Under the pieces are notes generated by a model that saw only the letters and a program-made list of their open reading frames with translations, was not told where the DNA came from and ran no database searches. A stretch of 40,511 bases of DNA, taken from positions 1-40,511 of the forward strand of contig CAZSJY010000011.1 in NCBI GenBank assembly GCA_964607375.1, in the 5' to 3' direction. This stretch comes from JACNLC01 sp964607375 (GTDB taxonomy: Bacteria > Fidelibacterota > Marinisomatia > SCGC-AAA003-L08 > JACNLC01). The position numbers and the translations under genes were made by a program. Shown here in pieces: positions 26,602-34,495 of the stretch. How positions within the stretch are numbered: the stretch's first letter is position 1; the number at the start of each line of letters is the position of its first letter.

Positions 26602-27021
26602 CTAATCAGCACACAATTCAATTAAAACCCCATTAGTTGATTTTGGATGGAGAAATGCGATTTGAAGTCCCTCTGCACCTTTTCTTGGAGTTTCATCAAT
26701 TAATCGAATTCCTTTTGATCGAAGATAGCCTAAAGCTGACATAATATCATCAACTTTGAATGCAATATGGTGAATTCCTTCCCCTCGTTTCTGAAGGAAT
26801 TTAGAAATTGGTGAATACTCTGAAGTAGATTTTAGTAATTCTATTTTTCCATTTGTTGTGTCGTAAATATCTGTTAGTACTTTTTGTTCTATAACTTCTT
26901 CAATTGATGAATGATCAATCCCTAATAACTTCCCGAATAGATTGGATGGACCATTTAAATCGTTGACTGCAATTGCTACATGCTCAATAGATAAAATTTT
27001 AAAAGGTAATTTGCTTTTCAT
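26602..27021 (-). CDS. mce: Methylmalonyl-CoA epimerase
   Basis: Interconverts (R)- and (S)-methylmalonyl-CoA in propionyl-CoA metabolism. The 139-residue vicinal-oxygen-chelate protein shows SIEHVAIAVNDL (metal His at about 14), EVIEQKVLTD, GEGIHHIAFKVDDI (second His pair) and the terminal VLIELCAD with the last metal ligand Glu. All are usual for this epimerase. meaB, a chaperone of the partner mutase, lies 3.8 kb away on the same strand; the mutase itself is not in the window. rimO ends 43 bases upstream. Confidence 0.9.
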   Translation of the reverse strand: MKSKLPFKILSIEHVAIAVNDLNGPSNLFGKLLGIDHSSIEEVIEQKVLTDIYDTTNGKIELLKSTSEYSPISKFLQKRGEGIHHIAFKVDDIMSALGYLRSKGIRLIDETPRKGAEGLQIAFLHPKSTNGVLIELCAD

Positions 27022-27064
27022 TTTTTACTCGTTTTTTGAGTTCGCTTCCAATTCACTTTTTCCA

Positions 27065-28360
27065 TCACTCAACTTCACCATTTAGTTCATACTCATTCAC
27101 TTCTGTAATTTTCACATCTATGAATTCACCAATTTGGTGTTTTCCTTTAATCACAACTATATTATCAACTTCAGGAGAATCTCTAAAAGTTCGCCCTATT
27201 GAGTTTCCTTCGTTTGTGTTGGAATCTACTAATACTTTTTCAGTTGTGCCAATTAATTTTTCGTTTTTCATCAGACTGATATCAAGTTGAAGCATCATCA
27301 GGGCATCCATACGATCAATCTTAACCTGCTCTGGAACATCGTTTTTCATCGTAGCAGAATATGTATCTTCCTCTTCGGAATAAGTAAAAACTCCCAGTCT
27401 GTCGAATTCATATTCATCAACAAATATGTAGAGTTCGTCAAAATCCTTTTCTGTTTCAGTTGGATGTCCTACAATAACAGAAGTACGAATAGCTATATTA
27501 GGATTTGCATTTCGAAGAGCGTCCAACCGCTTTTTCATTCCATCAAAACCAAGTCCGAGACGCATTAGTTTCAGCAATCTATCTGAAGTGTGTTGGATAG
27601 GAATATCAATATATGGTACAAGTTTATCTGTATTTTTGAATAATTCTATTGTTTCTCTGTTCAAATGAGCTGGATGTGCGTAATGCAATCGCAACCAATC
27701 CAATCCATTGACTTTCTCCAATTCCCGTATTAATTTGTGTAAACCTTTTTGTGGATTCAAATCCCAACCGTAAGAAGTTGTATCTTGGGCGATGAGTAAA
27801 ATCTCTTTCACTCCATTCGCAACTAACCGTTCTGCTTCACCTACACACCATTCAATTGATTTACTTTTTTGAACTCCACGAATAAAAGGAATTGAACAAA
27901 ATGAACATCCATTATCACATCCCTCTGCGATTTTCAGATATGCGTAGTGGTTTGGTGTTAAAAGTGAACGGAAAAATTCTGGATCATCTTTGGAATATGG
28001 TTTACCTGTTAAAAATGATACAATTTGTGCGTGGTCATTCGTTCCGAAAAACTCATCCACCTCTGGGAGTTCTTTCCGAAGTTCCGTGCCATATCTCTCT
28101 GAGAAACAACCCATAACTATTAGTTGTTCCACTTTTGCTGATTTCTTGAGTTGAGCTGCATCTAATATGACTTCAACTGATTCTTCTCGTGCAGAATGTA
28201 AAAAACCACAAGTATTTACGATTACAATTTCTGCCTTTTCAGGATTATTGACAATGTTCAACTTCTCACTTCGTAAACCTCCAAGTAATATTTCTGAATC
28301 CACCAGATTTTTCGCACATCCCAAACTGATGAGAGAGATCGATTTATGTTCACTCATCAT
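27065..28360 (-). CDS. rimO: Ribosomal protein S12 methylthiotransferase RimO
   Basis: Radical-SAM enzyme that methylthiolates an aspartate of ribosomal protein S12. The 431 residues have an N-terminal methylthiotransferase domain (ISLGCAKNLVDSEIL, VNTCGFLHSAREES, VMGCFSERY), a radical-SAM domain with the CDNGCSFC cluster motif and IPFIRG, and a C-terminal TRAM domain (about 365-431). GCAKNLVDSE favours RimO over MiaB. Its start lies inside the last 11 bases of ftsY, so the two are translationally coupled. Confidence 0.94.
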   Translation of the reverse strand: MMSEHKSISLISLGCAKNLVDSEILLGGLRSEKLNIVNNPEKAEIVIVNTCGFLHSAREESVEVILDAAQLKKSAKVEQLIVMGCFSERYGTELRKELPEVDEFFGTNDHAQIVSFLTGKPYSKDDPEFFRSLLTPNHYAYLKIAEGCDNGCSFCSIPFIRGVQKSKSIEWCVGEAERLVANGVKEILLIAQDTTSYGWDLNPQKGLHKLIRELEKVNGLDWLRLHYAHPAHLNRETIELFKNTDKLVPYIDIPIQHTSDRLLKLMRLGLGFDGMKKRLDALRNANPNIAIRTSVIVGHPTETEKDFDELYIFVDEYEFDRLGVFTYSEEEDTYSATMKNDVPEQVKIDRMDALMMLQLDISLMKNEKLIGTTEKVLVDSNTNEGNSIGRTFRDSPEVDNIVVIKGKHQIGEFIDVKITEVNEYELNGEVE

Positions 28361-29240
28361 CTATCCCTATCAATCCTCTAAGATATGAATCCATATCGAA
28401 TGGAATAAGGTCGTCAATTTGTTCACCGACTCCAATGTAGTAAACTGCTAAGTTTAACTCAAGCATAATTGGAACAGCGATTCCACCTCGTGCAGTGCCA
28501 TCCATTTTGGTGAGAATTACTCCATCAATCGGGAGATATTTGCTAAATTCTCGTGCTTGCTGAATACCATTTTGACCGGTGTTTGCGTCAATTGTAATCA
28601 AAACATCCACTTCATCGGTTAATTTTCGAACAACTCGGTTTATCTTCTCGAGTTCTTTCATCAAGTTTGAAGATGTGTGTAATCTTCCAGCAGTATCTAC
28701 AATGATTCTATCAACATTTTTGGATAAACCTGAATTCACACCATCATAAGCAACAGCTGCAGGATCACTTGTTCCCTTGTTTGCAACTAATTGAACATTC
28801 AACAGCCTTGACCATTCGCTAATCTGTTCAACTGCAGCAGCACGGTAAGTATCTGCAGCAACTAACAATACCGATTCACCATCTTTGGAAAAATCTCCTG
28901 CAAGTTTGGCTGCTGATGTTGTTTTTCCTGTGCCGTTAATTCCAACTAATAAAATCGTTTTATTTAGAGATTTTTGTTGAACTTTTCCAACTAGTAATTC
29001 TTTCATCGAATTTAGAAATCTCTCTTCCCAATTAAGATTTTTATCATCTGAAGATGTGAGAGATTCAACTATATTATCAACCACTTCCCAGCCTAAATCT
29101 GCTTGTAATAGTGCCTCTTCAAGTTTTTCTAAATCGCTTGATGATAAGTGGGTTTTTCCTGAAAATCCAGAAAATATATTTACGATTTTAGAGCGAGTGT
29201 TTTTAAGTCCGGTATATGTCTTTTTGAAAAATTTGAACAT
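28350..29240 (-). CDS. ftsY: Signal recognition particle receptor FtsY
   Basis: GTPase that docks SRP-ribosome complexes at the membrane for co-translational insertion. The 296 residues comprise the NG core only: helical N domain (1-90), P-loop LLVGINGTGKTTSAAKLA (about 102-119), DTYRAAAVEQISEW, DTAGRLHTSSNLM, TKMDGTARGGIAV and GVGEQIDDLIPFD. There is no acidic A domain, as in many non-proteobacterial FtsY. The gene shares one base with the pgsA stop and overlaps rimO, so it sits in a tight operon. Confidence 0.95.
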   Translation of the reverse strand: MFKFFKKTYTGLKNTRSKIVNIFSGFSGKTHLSSSDLEKLEEALLQADLGWEVVDNIVESLTSSDDKNLNWEERFLNSMKELLVGKVQQKSLNKTILLVGINGTGKTTSAAKLAGDFSKDGESVLLVAADTYRAAAVEQISEWSRLLNVQLVANKGTSDPAAVAYDGVNSGLSKNVDRIIVDTAGRLHTSSNLMKELEKINRVVRKLTDEVDVLITIDANTGQNGIQQAREFSKYLPIDGVILTKMDGTARGGIAVPIMLELNLAVYYIGVGEQIDDLIPFDMDSYLRGLIGIDDE

Positions 29241-29851
29241 TATATATGATGTTTCCCGAAATATTGAAAATACCGTTTCATATAGTAGTAAGTACTTATT
29301 CCCATCAGAACTAACGAAATTGCATACAACAACTCCTGTATAATCCCTACAAATTCTGGCATTCCTGATTGATCAATTAGAATATATAAAATCATCATTA
29401 ATGATGTTGAAACAATGAAATATTTCCCTGTCCAATTGGCTTGAAATACTTCGCTACCTTTTCTCATCAAATATATTCCGGTGATACTTATGGTTAAATC
29501 TCGTAGTGCCAGTAATCCAAAAAATATTGTAAATCTAACGGTGTATAAGTGAATAAGATAAATTGCTACAACCAGCAAACAAATTTTGTCAGCAACAGGA
29601 TCAATTATTTTACCGAAATTTGTGACTTCACCAGCTTTTCTCGCAACGAATCCATCTAGCATATCAGATAGAATAATTAAAACAAAATATATAACAATTA
29701 GTGTCCAATTCTTTTGCTCTTGATATAGCGCTAAAGTTAATGGAAAAGCCATAATAATACGGCTGATGCTTATAAGGTTTGCAAGAGTCAGAATCCTATC
29801 TTCTCGTGTTTGCAACCTCTTTCGTAATATTTTTTTCTTTGGTTGGTGCAT
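29240..29851 (-). CDS. pgsA: CDP-alcohol phosphatidyltransferase (PgsA-like)
   Basis: Probable CDP-diacylglycerol-glycerol-3-phosphate phosphatidyltransferase, which makes the phosphatidylglycerol phosphate precursor in the inner membrane. The 203-residue protein carries the family signature D-x2-DG-x2-AR-x8-G-x3-D-x3-D in DMLDGFVARK ... GKIIDPVADK (about 64-90) and several membrane helices. An N-terminal basic lead (KKKILRKRLQTRE) precedes the first helix. Substrate specificity among CDP-alcohol transferases is inferred. It is squeezed between ftsY and the polyprenyl synthase. Confidence 0.85.
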   Translation of the reverse strand: MHQPKKKILRKRLQTREDRILTLANLISISRIIMAFPLTLALYQEQKNWTLIVIYFVLIILSDMLDGFVARKAGEVTNFGKIIDPVADKICLLVVAIYLIHLYTVRFTIFFGLLALRDLTISITGIYLMRKGSEVFQANWTGKYFIVSTSLMMILYILIDQSGMPEFVGIIQELLYAISLVLMGISTYYYMKRYFQYFGKHHI

Positions 29852-29854
29852 AGG

Positions 29855-30844
29855 TTAGTGATTCCGTAGAACATTAAAATCTAAAATTTGCAATAAGGAA
29901 GTTTTATACTCAGAAGATGGAAAAATATCTAGTTCATTTTTAGCCTTTTTGGTGATTTCGATTAATTTATTTTCGGCATATTCGATTCCACCATTGGAAG
30001 TAATCATTTCTCGAATTTTACTTAAATTGTTTCTACGAGCGTATTTTTTTATCATTCGTTTCAATTTTATTCTTTCAGAATTAGATAATGTAGAAAACAG
30101 GTGAATAAGTGGGAGTGTCAGCATATTTTTCTTAACATCAAATCCAAGTGGTTTCCCGACTTGTTGAACATTTCCGATGATGTCAAAAAGGTCATCTTTT
30201 ATCTGAAATGCAATTCCGAGTTTCTCACCAAAATTGCGCAATGCAAGACGATGTTTTTTATCTTCCGTAACGGTTATTGCTCCAACTTCACACGATGCGG
30301 CGAATAAAGATGCAGTTTTATCAGCTACCATTTTGAAATAAATTGCCTCAGTGATATCCTTCTTGATAGCTTTTTCTATCTGTAGGATTTCGCCCTGACT
30401 CAATCTCTCTGCAGTTTCTGATAAAACTTGAAGAGCATCAAAGTCCTTTAAATGAACCATATTCGCTAACGCTTTGGAAAACATAAAATCGCCAACTAAA
30501 ATCGCAATTTTGTTCTTCCAAACTCGTTTAACTGATGGCCAACCACGACGAGTATCTGCACTATCAACAACATCATCGTGAATTAGCGTTGCTGTGTGAA
30601 TCATCTCAACCAGTGCCGATGCTCTGTATGTTAATTCACTTGGTTCACCGCAAATTCGAGCAGATAAAAGTGTTAATCTCGGCCGTAGTTGTTTGCCCTT
30701 TTGTCTAGAAATATATTTAACAACAGTGTTAATGAGTTTGACTTCAGAAGCTAACGATTCTTCAAAATATTTATTAAATTTCTGGATGTCATCAGAAATC
30801 GAAGATGCTGATTTTTTCAGCAAATTTTGTAGTTCATTTGCCAT
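29855..30844 (-). CDS. Trans polyprenyl diphosphate synthase
   Basis: Elongates allylic diphosphates with isopentenyl diphosphate, most likely to the side chain of a quinone. The 329 residues have the first Asp-rich motif in HDDVVDSADTRRG (DDVVD at 90-94), the second in QIKDDLFDI (about 212-220), and GKPLGFDVKKNMLTLP. The residues ahead of the first motif (MIHTATLI) are small rather than bulky aromatics, which usually means a long product, as in octaprenyl/heptaprenyl synthases (IspB-like). meaB ends 1 base upstream and pgsA starts 3 bases downstream. The exact chain length cannot be read. Confidence 0.92.
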   Translation of the reverse strand: MANELQNLLKKSASSISDDIQKFNKYFEESLASEVKLINTVVKYISRQKGKQLRPRLTLLSARICGEPSELTYRASALVEMIHTATLIHDDVVDSADTRRGWPSVKRVWKNKIAILVGDFMFSKALANMVHLKDFDALQVLSETAERLSQGEILQIEKAIKKDITEAIYFKMVADKTASLFAASCEVGAITVTEDKKHRLALRNFGEKLGIAFQIKDDLFDIIGNVQQVGKPLGFDVKKNMLTLPLIHLFSTLSNSERIKLKRMIKKYARRNNLSKIREMITSNGGIEYAENKLIEITKKAKNELDIFPSSEYKTSLLQILDFNVLRNH

Positions 30845-30845
30845 A

Positions 30846-31781
30846 TTATTTTTGATACAACTCTTGAACTAAGTGATACGGCGAGCGTCTCTTTTGTCTA
30901 TCTTTTGAAATCTCTTCGTTTAGAATTCTTGTGTTTTTCTCATTCCAAAATTCAGATTCAAACTGGGAGATAATGAGCTCTTTTATCTTACGGATATACC
31001 GCTGTTTCAATTTTTGATGATGATGCCCTGTGGAAACAATATGATTTCTGTGTTCTTCAGAAACCTTTACCAATTCATCAATACCTTCATTTTGAGTAGC
31101 AATAGTTTTTACAACTTTAGGTTTCCAAATATCTTCTACATTAGAGATTACAGACAATAGATTAGTAAGAGTGATAGCTAATTTATTAGCGCCATCTCTA
31201 TCAGCTTTGTTGACAACAAATACATCGGCAATTTCCATTAAACCAGCTTTCATCATTTGGATTTCATCACCTGATTCGGGAACCAAAACCACGAAAACCG
31301 TATCTGTTGTTTGAATCACATCGAGCTCGACTTGTCCAACCCCGACAGTTTCGAACAGAATAACATCAAATCCAGCTGCATCGAAAATATCTCCAACTTC
31401 GCGAGTGCTTTGTGCAAGTCCTCCTTGCCCCCCGCGACTTGCCATACTTCTAATAAAAACTCCGCTATCTTTATAATGATTTATCATTCTGATTCGGTCA
31501 CCCAATAAAGCTCCGCCAGTAAAAGGACTACTTGGATCTATACCTATTACTGCTACCGTCTTGTTTTGATTTCGAAAAGATTGGATAAGTTTATCTGTTA
31601 AAGAACTTTTTCCAGCACCGGGAGGACCGGTTATTCCTAACCGATAAGCATTCCCAGTTGATGGGAAAATAGATGATAAAATCTCTCTACTAAATGGGTT
31701 ACCATTTTCGATAAATGAAATAGCTCGAGCAATCGATTTTCTGTTTCCAATACGAATTCCATTTATTAATTCATCTATCAT
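30846..31781 (-). CDS. meaB: MeaB/ArgK-family G-protein chaperone
   Basis: GTPase that loads and protects adenosylcobalamin in methylmalonyl-CoA mutase. The 311 residues show Walker A GITGPPGAGKSSLTDKL (about 49-65), DPSSPFTGGALLGDRIRM, FETVGVGQVELD and the base-recognition VNKADRDG. The family also contains proteins once named ArgK; the nearby epimerase supports the MeaB role. No ribosome-binding site is visible. Instead, the 26 bases around its ATG match the start region of the downstream-strand neighbour crp-like gene at 24 positions. Confidence 0.9.
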   Translation of the reverse strand: MIDELINGIRIGNRKSIARAISFIENGNPFSREILSSIFPSTGNAYRLGITGPPGAGKSSLTDKLIQSFRNQNKTVAVIGIDPSSPFTGGALLGDRIRMINHYKDSGVFIRSMASRGGQGGLAQSTREVGDIFDAAGFDVILFETVGVGQVELDVIQTTDTVFVVLVPESGDEIQMMKAGLMEIADVFVVNKADRDGANKLAITLTNLLSVISNVEDIWKPKVVKTIATQNEGIDELVKVSEEHRNHIVSTGHHHQKLKQRYIRKIKELIISQFESEFWNEKNTRILNEEISKDRQKRRSPYHLVQELYQK

Positions 31782-31859
31782 TACGAAAATTTATGTTACA
31801 ATCAGATTGCTATCCAACGAACTTAATTATCAGATTATTAAATAGTTAATGATTCACCC

Positions 31860-32549
31860 TTAAGATATGTTTTTACCAAAAACTTTTCTAAAATACAAGT
31901 AATCAGGAATAATAAGGGTATGTCCGTCTTTTAGTAGCACATGCCTGTCCTCTAGAATTTTAAATACACGAGAGACAGTTTCCCTGGAAGTTCCAGCCAT
32001 ACTTGCAATATCTTGTTGATAAGGTAGATTTGGGATAGTCACTCTTCCGTTTCTTATTACACCCCGATCTTCTGCCAAGCTTAAAATGGAAACTCCTATT
32101 CTGTGCTCTGCATCTGATAGAGATAATGCTTCAATTTGCTGATCGGACTTTCGAATTCTTTTAGCAAGCTCACCTAATAATACTAATGTAATTCTAAAAT
32201 TGTTTTTCAATAGTTCTATAAAATCACTTTGACTAATCGCATATACGACACAATCTTCTTGAGCCATAGCATTTGCAGAACGAGCTTCTCCGTCCAAAAT
32301 AGCCATTTCACCAAAAAATTCTCCTGTTCCTAAAAGTGCAAGTATTACTTCTTTGCCTTCATCATTTAAACGAGTTATTTTAACAGTTCCACTCTTTATG
32401 AAATATACAATATCTCCGTATTCCTCTTCTATTATAATCATACTTTTCTTGGGATACTTACGCAGACTTATTACATCTTCAACTGCTTTAAGCTCATTAT
32501 CTGAAAGATCTTTGAATATTTGGATATTACCTATAAATTCATCTACCAT
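31860..32549 (-). CDS. CRP/FNR-family transcriptional regulator
   Basis: A 229-residue regulator with an N-terminal cyclic-nucleotide-binding-type beta roll (about 15-125, VYFIKSGTVKITRLNDEGKE, GEFFGEMAILDGEARSANA) and a C-terminal winged helix-turn-helix (QQDIASMAGTSRETVSRVFK, about 180-200). The GEMAILDGEARSA stretch resembles the phosphate-binding cassette of cAMP-binding members. FNR-type cysteines are lacking, so it is not an oxygen sensor of that type. GGAGAG precedes the ATG. Divergent from rpsT. Its ligand and targets are unknown. Confidence 0.9.
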   Translation of the reverse strand: MVDEFIGNIQIFKDLSDNELKAVEDVISLRKYPKKSMIIIEEEYGDIVYFIKSGTVKITRLNDEGKEVILALLGTGEFFGEMAILDGEARSANAMAQEDCVVYAISQSDFIELLKNNFRITLVLLGELAKRIRKSDQQIEALSLSDAEHRIGVSILSLAEDRGVIRNGRVTIPNLPYQQDIASMAGTSRETVSRVFKILEDRHVLLKDGHTLIIPDYLYFRKVFGKNIS

Positions 32550-32726
32550 TACGAAAACTCTCCTCTTTTGTATAAAATGAGTGCCTAAAAATACGAAAAA
32601 TAATACTAAAATTCACAACAAGAGTTCAACAAAATATTTTAGAATATAAATTGGTATATTCACTAATATTCTTATAAATTATGAAGCTTTATTCGGTATC
32701 TAATATAGAATTTATAAGGAAGTTTA

Positions 32727-32981
32727 ATGAGTATTAATAAATCAGTTATGAAACGTATTCGACAAGCACAAAAAGCTAATGCTAGCAACAAGCATTATAA
32801 GTCGATGATGAAAACAGCAATAAAAAAAACAATGGCTCTAACAAGTAAAGAAAACGCTGAAACAGTTTTAAAAGAAACACTATCTATAATTGACAAAGTT
32901 GCAAGTAAGGGAATTATCCATAAAAATAAGGCTTCTCGTCAAAAGTCTCGAATTTCTACTTATGTAAACAATTTGAGTTAA
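32727..32981 (+). CDS. rpsT: 30S ribosomal protein S20
   Basis: A small basic protein of 84 residues with the S20 pattern: MSINKSVMKRIRQAQKANAS at the start, a Lys-rich central helix (MMKTAIKKTMAL) and the ending KGIIHKNKASRQKSRIS. It binds 16S rRNA in the small subunit. AAGGAAG lies 4 bases before the ATG. It is a single-gene unit in its own orientation with a strong terminator downstream at 33001-33031. In other bacteria S20 represses its own translation; nothing here proves that. Confidence 0.96.
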   Translation: MSINKSVMKRIRQAQKANASNKHYKSMMKTAIKKTMALTSKENAETVLKETLSIIDKVASKGIIHKNKASRQKSRISTYVNNLS

Positions 32982-33000
32982 TAGTTTTAGTATCAACTAT

Positions 33001-33032
33001 AAAAAAGGGGCTGATTTTCAGCCCCTTTTTTG
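33001..33032. terminator. Bidirectional intrinsic terminator between rpsT and guaB
   Basis: A near-perfect hairpin: an A-run, then GGGGCTGA, a TTT loop, TCAGCCCC and a T-run. It lies 19 bases after the rpsT stop and 15 bases after the guaB stop on the other strand. The symmetric A- and T-tracts let it end transcripts from both directions. It is the clearest terminator in the window. Confidence 0.93.
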
Positions 33033-33046
33033 GTTATTTTTCTAAT

Positions 33047-34495
33047 CTATTGAGGTTTTCTGTAATTTGGAGATTCTTTTGTAATGTTTACATCGTGTGG
33101 ATGGCTCTCTTTAACACCAGAGCCAGTTATCTTGACAAATTTAGCACTTTTATGAAATTCCTCAATACTGCTAACACCACAATAACCCATTGAAGCTCTT
33201 AGTCCACCAACCAATTGATGAACTGATTCTTTCAGGGGTCCTTTGTATGGGACCATTCCCTCAATCCCTTCAGGTACTAGTTTATTTTGTTCGTTGTCAG
33301 ATTGGAAATACCTATCCTTACTCCCAGCTTTCATAGCACCCAATGAACCCATTCCTCTATATGCTTTAAAACTTCTACCCTCATACAAGATATATTCACC
33401 AGGACTCTCATCTACTCCTGCAAAAATCCCACCGAGCATAACTGTACTTGCTCCAGATGCAATTGATTTTGCAACATCACCAGAATATCGAATACCACCA
33501 TCCGATATTACAGGAATGCCTAATTTTCTTGTAACATCACAAACATTCTGAACTGCAGTTAATTGAGGAACTCCAACCCCTGCAATCACTCGCGTTGTAC
33601 AAATTGAACCCGCTCCTATCCCAACTTTTACTGCATCTACTCCAGCGTCAATTAGTGCTTTAGCTCCATCACTTGTTGCTACATTACCTGCTATCAATTC
33701 TGTTGAGGAATATTTTTTCTTAATTTTAGTAACAATATCTAAAACACCCTTAGAATAACCATGAGCAGTATCCACAACTAAAATATCTAATTGAGAATCA
33801 ACTAAAGCGGATACACGATCTAAAGTATCCTCAGAAACTCCAACAGCTGCACCAACTAATAGTCGTCCATGTTTATCAACTGTAGCATTTGGGTGATTTT
33901 CTTTTTTCAAAATATCCTTTACGGTGATTAGTCCACATAAAGCACCTTCATCATCCACAACTAATAATTTTTCAATTCTATTTTCCTGAAGTACTACTTT
34001 TGCTTTTTCTAATGTTGTTCCCTTTTTTACAGTTATGAGATTTTCACTAGTCATCCTAGAGGTTAAGGGTAAATCAAGATTTGTTTCAAACCGAATATCT
34101 CGATTAGTTAAAATACCAACAAGTTTTCCGTCATCTACAACAGGAACTCCAGAAATATGATAGGTTTCCATAACTTCAACTGCATCACGAATTGTTTTGT
34201 TTGATGGTAATGTGATTGGATCCAAAATCATACCACTTTCTGAACGCTTGACCTTATCTACTTCTTTGGCTTGCTGTTCAATTGACATATTCTTGTGGAT
34301 TATCCCAACACCACCTTCTCGAGCTAATGCTATTGCAAGACGACTTTCAGTTACAGTATCCATTGCTGAACTGACGATTGGGATATTTAACGAGATTTTG
34401 TTTGTGAGTTTTGCAGTAACATCAACATCTTTAGGTAAAACCTCTGAATATGATGGTACTAACAATACATCATCAAAAGTCAATGCTTCTTTCAT
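33047..34495 (-). CDS. guaB: IMP dehydrogenase
   Basis: Oxidises IMP to XMP with NAD+, the committed step to guanine nucleotides. The 482 residues hold the (beta/alpha)8 catalytic barrel with the active-site loop GIGAGSICTTRVIAGVGVP (about 295-313, catalytic Cys), interrupted by a CBS pair (about 93-205). SDGGIRYSGDVAKSIASGA, MLGGIFAGVDESPGE and YRGMGSLGAM are typical. Full length. Its ATG overlaps the hutH stop in ATGA, so translation is probably coupled to hutH, an unusual pairing of purine synthesis with an amino-acid lyase. Confidence 0.97.
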   Translation of the reverse strand: MKEALTFDDVLLVPSYSEVLPKDVDVTAKLTNKISLNIPIVSSAMDTVTESRLAIALAREGGVGIIHKNMSIEQQAKEVDKVKRSESGMILDPITLPSNKTIRDAVEVMETYHISGVPVVDDGKLVGILTNRDIRFETNLDLPLTSRMTSENLITVKKGTTLEKAKVVLQENRIEKLLVVDDEGALCGLITVKDILKKENHPNATVDKHGRLLVGAAVGVSEDTLDRVSALVDSQLDILVVDTAHGYSKGVLDIVTKIKKKYSSTELIAGNVATSDGAKALIDAGVDAVKVGIGAGSICTTRVIAGVGVPQLTAVQNVCDVTRKLGIPVISDGGIRYSGDVAKSIASGASTVMLGGIFAGVDESPGEYILYEGRSFKAYRGMGSLGAMKAGSKDRYFQSDNEQNKLVPEGIEGMVPYKGPLKESVHQLVGGLRASMGYCGVSSIEEFHKSAKFVKITGSGVKESHPHDVNITKESPNYRKPQ

